From Alphaproteobacteria bacterium (GTDB lineage: Bacteria; Pseudomonadota; Alphaproteobacteria; Micavibrionales; Micavibrionaceae), in NCBI GenBank assembly GCA_002401965.1, contig NVUR01000004.1, positions 38,535 through 102,534 of the forward strand: 64,000 bases of DNA, given 5' to 3'. Made by a program: the position numbers and the translations under genes. Every line of letters begins with the position of its first letter. The stretch's first letter is position 1. Shown piece after piece: positions 28,519-37,640 of the stretch. The notes beneath the pieces are model-generated. The model was not told where the DNA came from. It saw nothing but the letters and a program-made list of their open reading frames with translations, and made no database searches.

Positions 28519-30273
28519 TTATCCCTCAAGATAAGACAATGCCGCTTGTGGATCAATCAAGCCCGACTTAACAAGATCAACCAACCCTTCACGGCGCGTA
28601 TGAACCACAATGCCCTCTTCATGAAGGATATCATTCACATTCCCTATTAATGCCTCATAAATATTATTACGCTGACCAGGGCCTAAAGTGATAAGCAAAG
28701 CATCAAGCAATAAAGTTCGCCCTGAAATTCCTGTACGACCACACAGATCACAGCCACTTACATTATGTCTTCTAACCTCATAATTTTCTTCAATATCCAA
28801 TTGCTCTAATGCCTCCGCGTCAAGAACATCGGAGATTTTGGCCTTATGAGCGCACCCCTGACACAGCGTCCGCACCAAACGCTGGTTCAAAATCGCACCC
28901 ACTTGTTGCGCCAGTGTATAGGTTGATGAACGCTCGCGCTCGCTTGGCATTAAAGAGCGCAAGCGCTCAAATGTTTGTAACGCCGTATCTGCATGAACCG
29001 TTGATATCACAGTATGACCAGATTCCGCCGCACGCAGGGATGTCTCCACCGTATCCGCGTCACGCATTTCTCCAATCACAATATAATCAGGATCGTGGCG
29101 CATCGCCGCGCGGATCAAATCCGCAAATTCACCGCCCGCCATACCAGGGCGTACTTGCCACTGCGTCGCGTAACGCAGCTCATATTCAATCGGGTCTTCA
29201 ATTGTTAAAACATGTCTGCGGCGTCTGTCGATTTGCTGCACACAGGCGTACAGCGTCGTTGTCTTACCAGAACCTGTGGGCCCAGACAGCAAGATCAAAC
29301 CACCACCACCCTTCATTTCAGGTGACAATAATTTTGACAAATAATCGGCAACATCTTCATGACGACGAAAAAGATCATCAAACCCTTTCAAAGCCGCCCG
29401 ATCCAGCAAACGCAACGTTAGTTTTTCACCATCTTGCGCCTGCGGCCCTGCCGCAACACGCACATCAATTGAACGCCCCTGCCATTGAAATCCAAAACGC
29501 CCATCTTTTGGTGTCACACGATCACCAAAATTCAGGCCTGCATCACGTTTGAGCAAAGTGGTCAAACGCGCCATAGCATCTGCGGGTAATAGATGCATCG
29601 GAATTAAGTCACCATCAATGCGGTATTGTATCCAATTCGGCGCATCAGGGTTATTATCTTGAACAAGGTGAATATCAGAGGCACGCATTTGCAACGCCTC
29701 GGCCATCATATCGCGTTGAAATTGGTTTAACAGCAATCCATTATCAATATCTGCAATCCATAACGACAATGTTTTTTCACAGCGATCCGCCGACAAGTCA
29801 TGAACAGAACGCAATGTATCGACAAGCTCTTTACGATCCCATACTTCACTTTCGATACTCTCTACATGAAAGCCACTTCGATTTGATGTGGAAATCAGCG
29901 TTTCAATTTGCCTGTCATTCAATTCATCCAACGGCGCAATACGCAAAACACTGTCTTTAAGTGAGATCAGATGAACACTTAAAGGCAACCATGACTGCAC
30001 AGGTAATACCGCGCGTAACTGATCCCCCGTTGCACGATCCTTTATGCTTTCATCATCCAGATCAGATAAAACCGCCGCGCCCGCCATATCCAACAATTGC
30101 TCGGTTGAACGACCAATGCCCTGCTCCAACATTAACGCGCGTTCACGCTGAACCATATCAAGGTAACGCTCTCGTCCCTCATTCAACCTTTGCCGTCTAC
30201 GTTTCAGGGCACGGTCTTGAACAACACCTTCAGAGCGTTCATAATTATCTGCTGATGACACTTTATCCGTCAT
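28519..30273 (-). CDS. GspE/PilB-family secretion/pilus extension ATPase
   Basis: Hexameric ATPase of 584 aa that would drive pilin polymerisation. Residues ~1-190 are an N-terminal domain. Then come RASDIHLVQDNN, Walker A LSGPTGSGKTTTLY (~330), the Asp box TIEDPIEYEL, Walker B YIVIGEMRDADT, and the His box HTVISTVHADT. A tetracysteine zinc site (CQGC ... CDLCG) near 475-525 marks the GspE/PilB assembly type and not PilT retraction ATPases. No second ATPase is in the window. Confidence 0.92.
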   Translation of the reverse strand: MTDKVSSADNYERSEGVVQDRALKRRRQRLNEGRERYLDMVQRERALMLEQGIGRSTEQLLDMAGAAVLSDLDDESIKDRATGDQLRAVLPVQSWLPLSVHLISLKDSVLRIAPLDELNDRQIETLISTSNRSGFHVESIESEVWDRKELVDTLRSVHDLSADRCEKTLSLWIADIDNGLLLNQFQRDMMAEALQMRASDIHLVQDNNPDAPNWIQYRIDGDLIPMHLLPADAMARLTTLLKRDAGLNFGDRVTPKDGRFGFQWQGRSIDVRVAAGPQAQDGEKLTLRLLDRAALKGFDDLFRRHEDVADYLSKLLSPEMKGGGGLILLSGPTGSGKTTTLYACVQQIDRRRRHVLTIEDPIEYELRYATQWQVRPGMAGGEFADLIRAAMRHDPDYIVIGEMRDADTVETSLRAAESGHTVISTVHADTALQTFERLRSLMPSERERSSTYTLAQQVGAILNQRLVRTLCQGCAHKAKISDVLDAEALEQLDIEENYEVRRHNVSGCDLCGRTGISGRTLLLDALLITLGPGQRNNIYEALIGNVNDILHEEGIVVHTRREGLVDLVKSGLIDPQAALSYLEG

Positions 30274-30307
30274 AATTTAACCTAGTCATTTTTTAAACTT
30301 CCAAATC

Positions 30308-31903
30308 TTAATTCTTGGAATTAGAACCACCAGAAGCGGCAGATTGCGATGATTGTCCCGTAATTCGGTTAAGAGAAGATAAAGATCTGTCAAAAAGAAG
30401 TAAAATACGGTCTGCACCATTTGAAAACTCAATACCATTCCTTTGAATATTCACATCCCACACAACGCCACCAAGCATAATTTGTTCATTATCATAGATC
30501 AGACGACTACCGCCTGGCCCATTAACAATGGCACGCGTTGCGGCAAAAGATGTAATTTTCAACCCGTCCAATGCACTAGCCGCATTCGCAACAATAGGTG
30601 CTTTATATGCGCGCGCACCTTGTGTTGCACCCGATTTATGCCCCGTATTATTTGGCTTCGACGTTACATCATCACGCCCGATAACACGGGTCGGTGAAGA
30701 TGTAGTCAGAACGATTGCCTTTTGATTTTGACTAACGACCTCTTCCGCATCACCGCGCACTGGAATAACCAAAATCCCGCGCGCACCATCATGTGAAACC
30801 TGTATATCATCCAACAACGCACCAACACGCGCAGGTGACCATGTTAGCGTCAAAGGACAGGCTTCTATCGGTTCCAAAACAAGCCCTTCAGCACATCCAT
30901 TCGCCCCCACGCTTAAACCATTATCAGACCCCGACAGTTTGATACCATTCAGTGTTAAAGCAGAATCACCGACATTGACCAAAGATACTGTAATTGTAGA
31001 CGTAGAGGACACGGCGTTACCAAAGCTAACCTCGATTTGTGAAGAAACCAACAACCCCTTCCCCGGAACTGCATCTGGGAAAATCTCAGCTTCATCAACA
31101 TCATCGGGAGCATAATCGCCTGCCAAAGCCACACTCGCAACCCCTGTCGCACCACTATGCTTTATAACCAGAACGCCCGTTGCCGGCCCTTTTTGCTGTG
31201 GAGACCATGTTACCGTTGCTATGCATGCTTCACCAGCTTGTAACTCTTCACACTCAGCCTCAACCGTGTAACCGGAATTAGCGGAAGAATTTATAAAAAG
31301 GTCAGATATCTTAACAGGATTGGACGTAATATTCCGCAGAATAACCGACTCTACCAAGGCCTGACCAGAGGCCAGAGAACCAAAATCAAGTTCATTAGGG
31401 ATCGTTTCGATATCACTGGATAATTTATCCGCCGAATCGCCATTTGCATCAACCGATCCAGAGAGTGTCGCAGTTACCAAACGCGTACGACCACTATGCA
31501 GCATCAACATTTCAAGACGCCATGCACCAGCCTGCAGCCCCTTCACAGAGATAGCAATCGCACATTCCGCACCAGAAGGCAAAGCCTCCATAGAGCATTG
31601 ATTCAAAGAAATACTTGCCGCAACATTTGAAGACGGATACAAATTAATTTTCCCCGTCTCGACAGGCCGTGCGCCCTCGTTACGAAATAAAACGACGACC
31701 TGTGCGCTCGCCCCCATCGGGATAGAGCCGCCATCAATATTGCTTTCAACAGGAACAAGCCCAACCGCTCCCCTACCAGAAACCCGCGACCCTGGGGCAT
31801 CAAAACCCGGATATTGTGCATAGGCAGAAAAACTGCCCACCACCAAAATAAGGACAGTACACAATAAACACAAATATTTAAACCAATGCGAACGCATCAT
31901 CAT
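30308..31903 (-). CDS. secreted Ig-like repeat protein with PilP-like C-terminus
   Basis: A 531-aa exported protein with a signal peptide of about 1-30 (ending SFSAYAQ). Three tandem beta modules of roughly 90-110 residues each (about 50-150, 160-260 and 285-380) share phrases such as NELDFGSLASGQ, CIATVTWSPQQKG and CPLTLTWSPARVG and carry a Cys pair; this resembles the ASH/choice-of-anchor Ig-like fold. A Ser/Thr linker follows, then a C-terminal domain LIYDNEQIMLGGVVWDVNI reminiscent of PilP/GspC secretin-contact domains. It sits between secretin and ATPase genes. The role as periplasmic connector or stalk is inferred. Confidence 0.62.
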   Translation of the reverse strand: MMMRSHWFKYLCLLCTVLILVVGSFSAYAQYPGFDAPGSRVSGRGAVGLVPVESNIDGGSIPMGASAQVVVLFRNEGARPVETGKINLYPSSNVAASISLNQCSMEALPSGAECAIAISVKGLQAGAWRLEMLMLHSGRTRLVTATLSGSVDANGDSADKLSSDIETIPNELDFGSLASGQALVESVILRNITSNPVKISDLFINSSANSGYTVEAECEELQAGEACIATVTWSPQQKGPATGVLVIKHSGATGVASVALAGDYAPDDVDEAEIFPDAVPGKGLLVSSQIEVSFGNAVSSTSTITVSLVNVGDSALTLNGIKLSGSDNGLSVGANGCAEGLVLEPIEACPLTLTWSPARVGALLDDIQVSHDGARGILVIPVRGDAEEVVSQNQKAIVLTTSSPTRVIGRDDVTSKPNNTGHKSGATQGARAYKAPIVANAASALDGLKITSFAATRAIVNGPGGSRLIYDNEQIMLGGVVWDVNIQRNGIEFSNGADRILLLFDRSLSSLNRITGQSSQSAASGGSNSKN

Positions 31904-32089
31904 GGACTTCTAAATAACTCTCTGGCAGGAAAAAATGATAGGACTATCAAGAAAAATTAAACGTACCGAATCACACTATACATTATTTTCAAAGAAAAAA
32001 CGCCCTAAACATTTAAAATGAAAATCAAAAACAGCGTTACCTCCTGCTTCATTCTTCAGTAAGAGAACACATCATAAGCCAGAGGCAAA

Positions 32090-33490
32090 CTATCTTTCTT
32101 CATCCGTGTAAACAATGACGCGTGGCTTCAGAAGAAAGACAAGCTCTGTATTTGATGTGGCGACAGAACGTGACGTCGGAAAAAATGGAGAATCAAACCC
32201 CGCACCTGACGTGTCAAATTCATCATTTTCCCGCACGAGCCCCGCGATCAGCAAAGAATCTCCGGGACGAATACGAATTTGCGTAGAAAGCTCACGCTCC
32301 GTTGTTTGCGGCAACTGAAGCACCGTTCCATCAGCATCAAAATTCTGAAACCCTTTAAACTCTTCAAGACTAATGTCAATCTTACTGTATACCGTTGCAC
32401 TATCCCAATGACTGGCGATCGTCAAGGTGAAGCCGGTATCGACAGAATCTGTTTCCGTGGACACAGTCGTTTCCCCATCCTCAACAGAACGCGTCAAAGA
32501 CGACACATAATGCACCGTATCCGCTGCGCGCAGACTTGCCGTTGCCCCTGACAACACCGTAATTTGTGGCTGAGAAATTGTTTTAACTGCGCCATATTCC
32601 GAAATAAACTGGAACACATCATCAGACCCAAATGTCACACCACCCGTTGTCGGCAGACCGATACTAATCGGGTTAAAGTTGGCGCCCACACTTCCCGGTA
32701 TAGATATTCCGCTCGCGAATTTTCCAAAGGCCTCAATCCCCTCCCAGTCAATGCCCGTGGAATTGCCATTATTCAAAGATACTTCCCAGATATAAACCTC
32801 AAACACAATCAAGGCCGTACTGGCGCGCACACGTTGAAAATAACGCTCAGCCAGCTCGGAGGTTCTATTCGTTGCCTCATAGATAATCGTGCGCGTCGCA
32901 CTTTCCGTTATAGGTGCAATGCCCGTAATGGCCTGCAACCCCTTTGCAATATCGGAGAGAATATCATTCTCCCCGCCAATTGGCGGTACAGTCACAGTAA
33001 ATGTTTGCGTTTCCTTTACAATAAGTAAACCATCCTCAAACGCACAATACAAGTCAGCCAGACTACAAACCTTACGAACAATATCATCAAGAGGGCCACG
33101 AAGATTTGTTACAGTTACAGTGCGCTCAAACCCTGCATCTGTCTCAAACGCCATCGGAATTTCATAATCAGCCAAGATCAATTGCAACGCACCAGCCACT
33201 GTTTCAGATCGAAGTTCAAAAGGGCCAACGACCTCCTTTGGTAAACCAGCAGAACCGGGTGCTTTCGGCACGAGAACATCACTGCCCAGCGGCAGATAAA
33301 TAACACTATCCGGCTTTTCATTTACCGCATCTTGTCGTTGCGCCGCCATAGCTGGCGAAGGCACAGACAAATTCCGCGCCCCTGGAACATTCACAGGAGA
33401 GCACGATAGCAAAGGAAAGGATGCAAAAGCCACTACAGAAACACGCAATAGCTTTACAAAAACGGACGATGGGTTGTTCAAATTATACAT
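32090..33490 (-). CDS. secretin lipoprotein (GspD/PilN-of-R64-like)
   Basis: Outer-membrane channel subunit, 466 aa. The signal peptide ends with the lipobox LLSCS (Cys ~30). An N-terminal secretin/TonB short-N-like domain covers about 75-155, and one more small domain precedes the secretin barrel. The barrel has FISEYGAVKTISQPQITVLSG near 305 and the family C-motif LRPGD-like IRIRPGDSLLIAGL near 425. It is shorter than PilQ and is lipidated, like secretins of type IVb pili. It heads the eight-gene minus-strand cluster, 187 bp before the Ig-like gene. That gap (31904-32089) has no ORF of note. Confidence 0.87.
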   Translation of the reverse strand: MYNLNNPSSVFVKLLRVSVVAFASFPLLSCSPVNVPGARNLSVPSPAMAAQRQDAVNEKPDSVIYLPLGSDVLVPKAPGSAGLPKEVVGPFELRSETVAGALQLILADYEIPMAFETDAGFERTVTVTNLRGPLDDIVRKVCSLADLYCAFEDGLLIVKETQTFTVTVPPIGGENDILSDIAKGLQAITGIAPITESATRTIIYEATNRTSELAERYFQRVRASTALIVFEVYIWEVSLNNGNSTGIDWEGIEAFGKFASGISIPGSVGANFNPISIGLPTTGGVTFGSDDVFQFISEYGAVKTISQPQITVLSGATASLRAADTVHYVSSLTRSVEDGETTVSTETDSVDTGFTLTIASHWDSATVYSKIDISLEEFKGFQNFDADGTVLQLPQTTERELSTQIRIRPGDSLLIAGLVRENDEFDTSGAGFDSPFFPTSRSVATSNTELVFLLKPRVIVYTDEER

Positions 33491-33538
33491 TTAAGGTCAT
33501 GATTCTAAGGCAAAATACAAGAAATTATAGCATTTCAG

Positions 33539-33913
33539 CTAATATCTTTCCACATGCAAAATGCGAGAAATTATTTTAATCAACCGATCTTTTTGTACAG
33601 GCTTTTTCAAAACGGCACAAACACCAAGTTTTGACGCCTCACCCAACAAATCAGGATTGTCATCACCGGTAACCAGAATAACCGGTGTATCAATATCATC
33701 ACCACGTATCGCACGAATAAAATCAAAGCCACTCAACGGTTCCATACGCACATCAACAATCACCAAAGCAATATCAGCGGAAACAGTCACCAAGGCCTGC
33801 TCCCCATCAGAGGATTCGCAAGTATCATACCCGCCATCGGTCAAAAAACGACAGATCTGCATACGCACGAAATCATTATCTTCCACAACCAATATTTTAG
33901 ACTTCTGCCCCAT
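33539..33913 (-). CDS. single-domain response regulator
   Basis: A 124-aa CheY-like receiver with the acidic pocket in VVEDNDF, the phosphoacceptor Asp in LVIVDVRMEPLSG (~57), the Thr in ILVTGDD and the Lys in LKKPVQKD. There is no output domain. I start at MGQKSKILVV, ignoring a 24-residue upstream extension. It is directly upstream of the secretin gene on the same strand and divergent from the prepilin peptidase, so a role in controlling the machine is plausible. Confidence 0.88.
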   Translation of the reverse strand: MGQKSKILVVEDNDFVRMQICRFLTDGGYDTCESSDGEQALVTVSADIALVIVDVRMEPLSGFDFIRAIRGDDIDTPVILVTGDDNPDLLGEASKLGVCAVLKKPVQKDRLIKIISRILHVERY

Positions 33914-34012
33914 GAATACGCCATTCCCATTTATCCATTCATTTGCGATGATTATACGTAAGAAACATAAATACCATCCTAACATTAAATAAAATGTGAT
34001 ATAAAAACAGCC

Positions 34013-34525
34013 ATGACAACTGTTATTACGATTGCATGCCTGCTTTGCACCCTGTGCTTATTAGGGATCCTAACATTTATAGATTTAAAAATCCGCTTAC
34101 TGCCCAATAAATATGTTGGCGGTGTCTTTGCCTTGGGCATTATCTTTCAAATCATAACGCAATTTCATTTTATATCACCCACGGAAGTGACCCTTGGCGC
34201 AATCACGGGTGCAGGGCTGCTTCTGTTTGTGCGTTATTTTGCGAATCGTATTTACAAACAAGATACATTGGGGCTGGGTGATGTGAAATTAATGGGCGCA
34301 GCGGGCGTTTGGCTGGGGATGGATCATATATTACTGGCCATTTCATTGGGGGCGTTTGCGGGATTAATTCATGGTCTTATATACGGCGCCGTCATGTCCA
34401 GAAGAACAGGCGAGAAGGTCAATTTTTCAACCCTGTCCATTCCCGCGGGACCAGGCTTCATTTTTGGTATTGTCACCGTTGGTGTTTTCAAATTTCACGC
34501 ACTTCCTATCTATATAGGCATGTAA
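34013..34525 (+). CDS. type IV prepilin peptidase, short (A24) form
   Basis: Aspartyl membrane protease of 170 aa that would cleave prepilin leaders. The catalytic Asp residues are in LTFIDLKIRLLPN (~24) and LGLGDVKLMGAAGVWLG (~86). About five to six membrane helices are present. It lacks the N-terminal methyltransferase/zinc domain of PilD, as in CpaA/TadV and some archaeal enzymes. It is divergent from the response regulator and probably processes the two pilin-like proteins about 9 kb away. Confidence 0.88.
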   Translation: MTTVITIACLLCTLCLLGILTFIDLKIRLLPNKYVGGVFALGIIFQIITQFHFISPTEVTLGAITGAGLLLFVRYFANRIYKQDTLGLGDVKLMGAAGVWLGMDHILLAISLGAFAGLIHGLIYGAVMSRRTGEKVNFSTLSIPAGPGFIFGIVTVGVFKFHALPIYIGM

Positions 34526-34570
34526 AATTCTTCTGGACTTACAAGGTCAAAAAGTGCATTTCATGGTATT

Positions 34571-35479
34571 ATGAAACATTTACTTGGCATTGATACGCTA
34601 TCACCTGATGAGATTCAGGATATATTGAACCGCGCCGACTATTACGCCAGAGCGTTGGTCGATGGACGTTGGGATCGTGATAAATTAAAGAACAAAATTG
34701 TACTGACTCTGTTTTTTGAAAGCTCAACCCGAACATTAACCTCGTTTGATATTGCGGCAAAACGCCTAGGTGCAGATGTTGTGAATTGGAATGCGGAATT
34801 AAGCTCCCTCAAAAAAGATGAGACCTTTTCCGATACTATCGACACACTAAGTGCGATGGAACCTGATTGCATCATCATAAGACACAGCGAATATGGCGCA
34901 CCTAATTATATAGCCAACCGCGTAAACTGCCCCGTTGTGAATGCTGGGGACAGCTGGCGCGAGCATCCATCACAGGCTTTGCTGGACGCGCTAACCATCA
35001 TACAGGAAAAAGATAAGCTGGATGGCCTGACTGTGGCGATTTGCGGAGATGTCGCGCATAGCCGCGTCGCCAGTTCCAACGCGAAGTTGCTCACCAAGAT
35101 GGGCGCGCATGTGCGCTTTGTTGCACCGGAATTTCTTATGCCGCAAAAGCTGCCTGTTGAGGGTATTGAATGTTTTGATACTCTGGAAGAAGGCATTAAA
35201 GACGCCGATGTCGTTATGACCTTACGCATTCAAAAAGAGCGCATGGATCGCGGATCAATTCCAAGTGACGCGGCATACTTCAACAATTACGGCCTAACAT
35301 TAGAACGTTTGGCCTTTGCGAAGAAAAACGCGCTGGTGATGCATCCGGGGCCGATGAACAGAGGCGTTGAAATTGCCGACGAAGTTGCCGATGATCCCAC
35401 GCGCAGCCTGATGAAGAAGCAAGTCGCCAATGGCATCCCGACGCGCATGGCGATTTTGGATATGGTTATGGGTGGGTGA
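34571..35479 (+). CDS. pyrB: aspartate carbamoyltransferase catalytic chain
   Basis: Second step of UMP synthesis. The 302-aa protein has the carbamoyl-phosphate motif FFESSTRTLTSF (~50), HSEYGAPNYIAN, the active-site HPSQALLD (~135), GDVAHSRVASSN and MHPGPMNRGVE (~258). It has the usual class-B/C length. In many alphaproteobacteria pyrC follows directly; here plsY starts 4 bp after the stop and pyrC is absent. Confidence 0.97.
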   Translation: MKHLLGIDTLSPDEIQDILNRADYYARALVDGRWDRDKLKNKIVLTLFFESSTRTLTSFDIAAKRLGADVVNWNAELSSLKKDETFSDTIDTLSAMEPDCIIIRHSEYGAPNYIANRVNCPVVNAGDSWREHPSQALLDALTIIQEKDKLDGLTVAICGDVAHSRVASSNAKLLTKMGAHVRFVAPEFLMPQKLPVEGIECFDTLEEGIKDADVVMTLRIQKERMDRGSIPSDAAYFNNYGLTLERLAFAKKNALVMHPGPMNRGVEIADEVADDPTRSLMKKQVANGIPTRMAILDMVMGG

Positions 35480-35483
35480 GCTA

Positions 35484-36158
35484 ATGCTTTTAACAATATC
35501 TATGTTTATGTATTTTTTACTCGGGTACATTTTCGGATCTATACCATTTGGATTAATACTAACCGCAAAATCAAATTTAGGGGATATAAGAAAAATAGGT
35601 TCTGGCAATATCGGAGCTACAAATGTCCTGCGAACAGGTAATAAAACTCTCGCTGCTGCCACCCTACTTCTCGATTGCGGAAAGTCAGCTGTGGCTATAT
35701 ATATATTTGTTCATATTCTCAGAATAGATCCTGACTTTACCTCGTATTACGATTCAAACACCAAGATAGCGCTTCTATTTGTAGGTTTAGGTTCCATCAT
35801 AGGGCATTGCTTTCCCATTTGGCTGAAATTCAAGGGCGGTAAAGGTGTTGCGACTGCGCTTGGTGTATTCCTAGCCGCAGTGCCTTATGCGGGGCTTGCG
35901 GCGTGTGCGGCGTGGATAATCACTGCGAAGATCACAAAGACATCCTCTCTCTCCGCTTTAGTCGCGGTTGGGATTGCACCAATTGTGACACTCTTTATAT
36001 ATGGCGCAGGGCCTGCGGGAATTTGCGCTCTGATTACTTTATTGGTATGGATACGTCATAAAGACAACATCAAACGCCTGCTAAAAGGTGAAGAACCGAA
36101 AATAGGCGCTGGCAAAAAAGATAAGGAAGAGGCACAAGTTGAATCTGTTTCAAAATAA
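35484..36158 (+). CDS. plsY: glycerol-3-phosphate acyltransferase PlsY
   Basis: Membrane enzyme of 224 aa that acylates glycerol-3-phosphate with acyl-phosphate. Three signature motifs are intact: GSIPFGLILT, GSGNIGATNVLRT, and KFKGGKGVATALG. It has about five helices and a charged C-terminal tail. The start MLLTISMF, right after the pyrB stop, is preferred to the longer overlapping frame. The last 20 bp overlap dprA. Confidence 0.95.
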   Translation: MLLTISMFMYFLLGYIFGSIPFGLILTAKSNLGDIRKIGSGNIGATNVLRTGNKTLAAATLLLDCGKSAVAIYIFVHILRIDPDFTSYYDSNTKIALLFVGLGSIIGHCFPIWLKFKGGKGVATALGVFLAAVPYAGLAACAAWIITAKITKTSSLSALVAVGIAPIVTLFIYGAGPAGICALITLLVWIRHKDNIKRLLKGEEPKIGAGKKDKEEAQVESVSK

Positions 36159-37299
36159 ATCACAGATAAAAGATTTAGACGAGACCGAACGCTTAGCCGC
36201 GATGCGCCTTTTCCGTACTGAAAATATCGGTCCAATCACTTATTACCAATTGATTGAACGCTATGGCAGCGCGGGCGAAGCCCTGACGCAACTGCCTGAA
36301 CTGGCCAAACGCGGCGGCCGTAAAAAGCCCCTCACCCCGCCATCCGAAAAAGAGATAGAGCGCGAATATAAAGCGCTGCTAAAACTTGGTGGGCAGATTA
36401 TTACCGTGCAGGATAAAGCCTACCCCCTCGCCCTCACCGCAACAGAAGATGCGCCGCCCGTTTTAAGTGTGATTGGCAATGTCAGCCTGCTGAATAAATC
36501 CTGCGTTGCTATCGTAGGCGCACGTAATGCATCCATCAACGGATGTAAATTTGCACGTAAAATCGCGCATGAATTGGGCGCACGTGGACAAACCATTACA
36601 TCAGGGCTAGCCCGCGGAATCGACACCGCCGCGCATGAGGGCAGCATAGACACAGGCACAATCGCCGTGGTCGCCAGCGGTATTGACGTGGTCTACCCCG
36701 AGGAAAACCAAAAGCTGTACGAGGAAATCGCAGAAAAAGGCTTGATCATTGCCGAAAACAAACTTGGCGCGAAGCCGTATACTTCGGCTTTCCCCAGACG
36801 TAACCGCATTGTATCGGGCATATCCAAAGGCATTATCGTGGTTGAGGCAACGCGGCGTTCAGGCTCTCTCATCACTGCAAGAATGGCAGGTGAACAAGGA
36901 CGCGATGTTTACGCCGTGCCCGGCTCGCCCTTTGATCCACGTGCCGCAGGGCCAAATTATTTAATCCGTGAGGGTGCAACGCTGGTTCGTAACGCCGATG
37001 ATGTCATGGAAATATTGATGGATTTCTCAGGAAATTCCTTGCGCGAACCACCCACCGCCGTGATAAACTTTATACCGCACCTGCAAGAAGTACAGAACAA
37101 AGACAACGAGGAAGCACCCGAAATCAGACAGGAAAAGATACTCTCTCATTTATCTTTTACACCAATTTCTGTTGACGAATTGCTCAGGGCATGTCATTTG
37201 ACTATTTCCGCTCTCCAGACAACTTTGCTGGAATTGGAGCTTGCAGGTCGCGTAAAACGTATGCCTGGAAACAGAATAAGTTTGTTGGTGGAGGAATAA
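36139..37299 (+). CDS. dprA: DNA-processing protein DprA
   Basis: Protects incoming single-stranded DNA and loads RecA during transformation. The 386-aa protein begins at a TTG inside the plsY end. The Rossmann core has VGARNASINGCKFARKIA, TSGLARGIDTAAHEG, AFPRRNRIVSGIS and RSGSLITARMAGEQGRDVYAVPG. A C-terminal winged-helix-like DML1 domain covers about 320-386. Given the nearby pilus-type machine, uptake of DNA is possible, but no comEA/comEC genes are seen here. Confidence 0.94.
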   Translation: MNLFQNKSQIKDLDETERLAAMRLFRTENIGPITYYQLIERYGSAGEALTQLPELAKRGGRKKPLTPPSEKEIEREYKALLKLGGQIITVQDKAYPLALTATEDAPPVLSVIGNVSLLNKSCVAIVGARNASINGCKFARKIAHELGARGQTITSGLARGIDTAAHEGSIDTGTIAVVASGIDVVYPEENQKLYEEIAEKGLIIAENKLGAKPYTSAFPRRNRIVSGISKGIIVVEATRRSGSLITARMAGEQGRDVYAVPGSPFDPRAAGPNYLIREGATLVRNADDVMEILMDFSGNSLREPPTAVINFIPHLQEVQNKDNEEAPEIRQEKILSHLSFTPISVDELLRACHLTISALQTTLLELELAGRVKRMPGNRISLLVEE

Positions 37300-37303
37300 A
37301 ATT

Positions 37304-37630
37304 ATGGCTTTTTGGGCTTTTATAAAATTACCAACAATACCTAATGAATTCAAAGACCAAACAAATGGGGCAACTTTAAAAAAATATTGCACTAAAACAG
37401 GTGATAGAATTTCCAAAAATTCTGCTATAGCTTATTTTGAAACATGGTGGGCGGTAATAGAATTGAAAACAACAGAAGATATATATATTGACCGCCTTTT
37501 TTTTGCCGAACCTTTTTCAGAGATATCTTTACAAGAAAATGATCCTATAGGGACATTTTCAGCTGAAGGAGATAATATTCATAAAGCAAAAACTTACTGG
37601 GATCTTAAAAAACATATTAGAAAGAAATAA
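37304..37630 (+). CDS. degenerate lipoyl/biotinyl-like domain protein
   Basis: A 108-aa protein whose pattern follows the lipoyl/biotinyl attachment fold: IKLPTIP at the start, KTGDRISKNSAIAYFET (residues 31-47), then VIELKTTEDIYIDRLFF and ENDPIGTFSAEGD. In E2 proteins the modified lysine sits in an ETDKA turn; here the turn is ETWWA (46-50), so Trp49 replaces Lys. It therefore cannot carry lipoate or biotin at the usual place. The gene is more AT-rich than dprA and topA, between which it is inserted (4 and 10 bp gaps). Function unknown; the fold call is by eye. Confidence 0.55.
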   Translation: MAFWAFIKLPTIPNEFKDQTNGATLKKYCTKTGDRISKNSAIAYFETWWAVIELKTTEDIYIDRLFFAEPFSEISLQENDPIGTFSAEGDNIHKAKTYWDLKKHIRKK

Positions 37631-37640
37631 GGATATAAAA

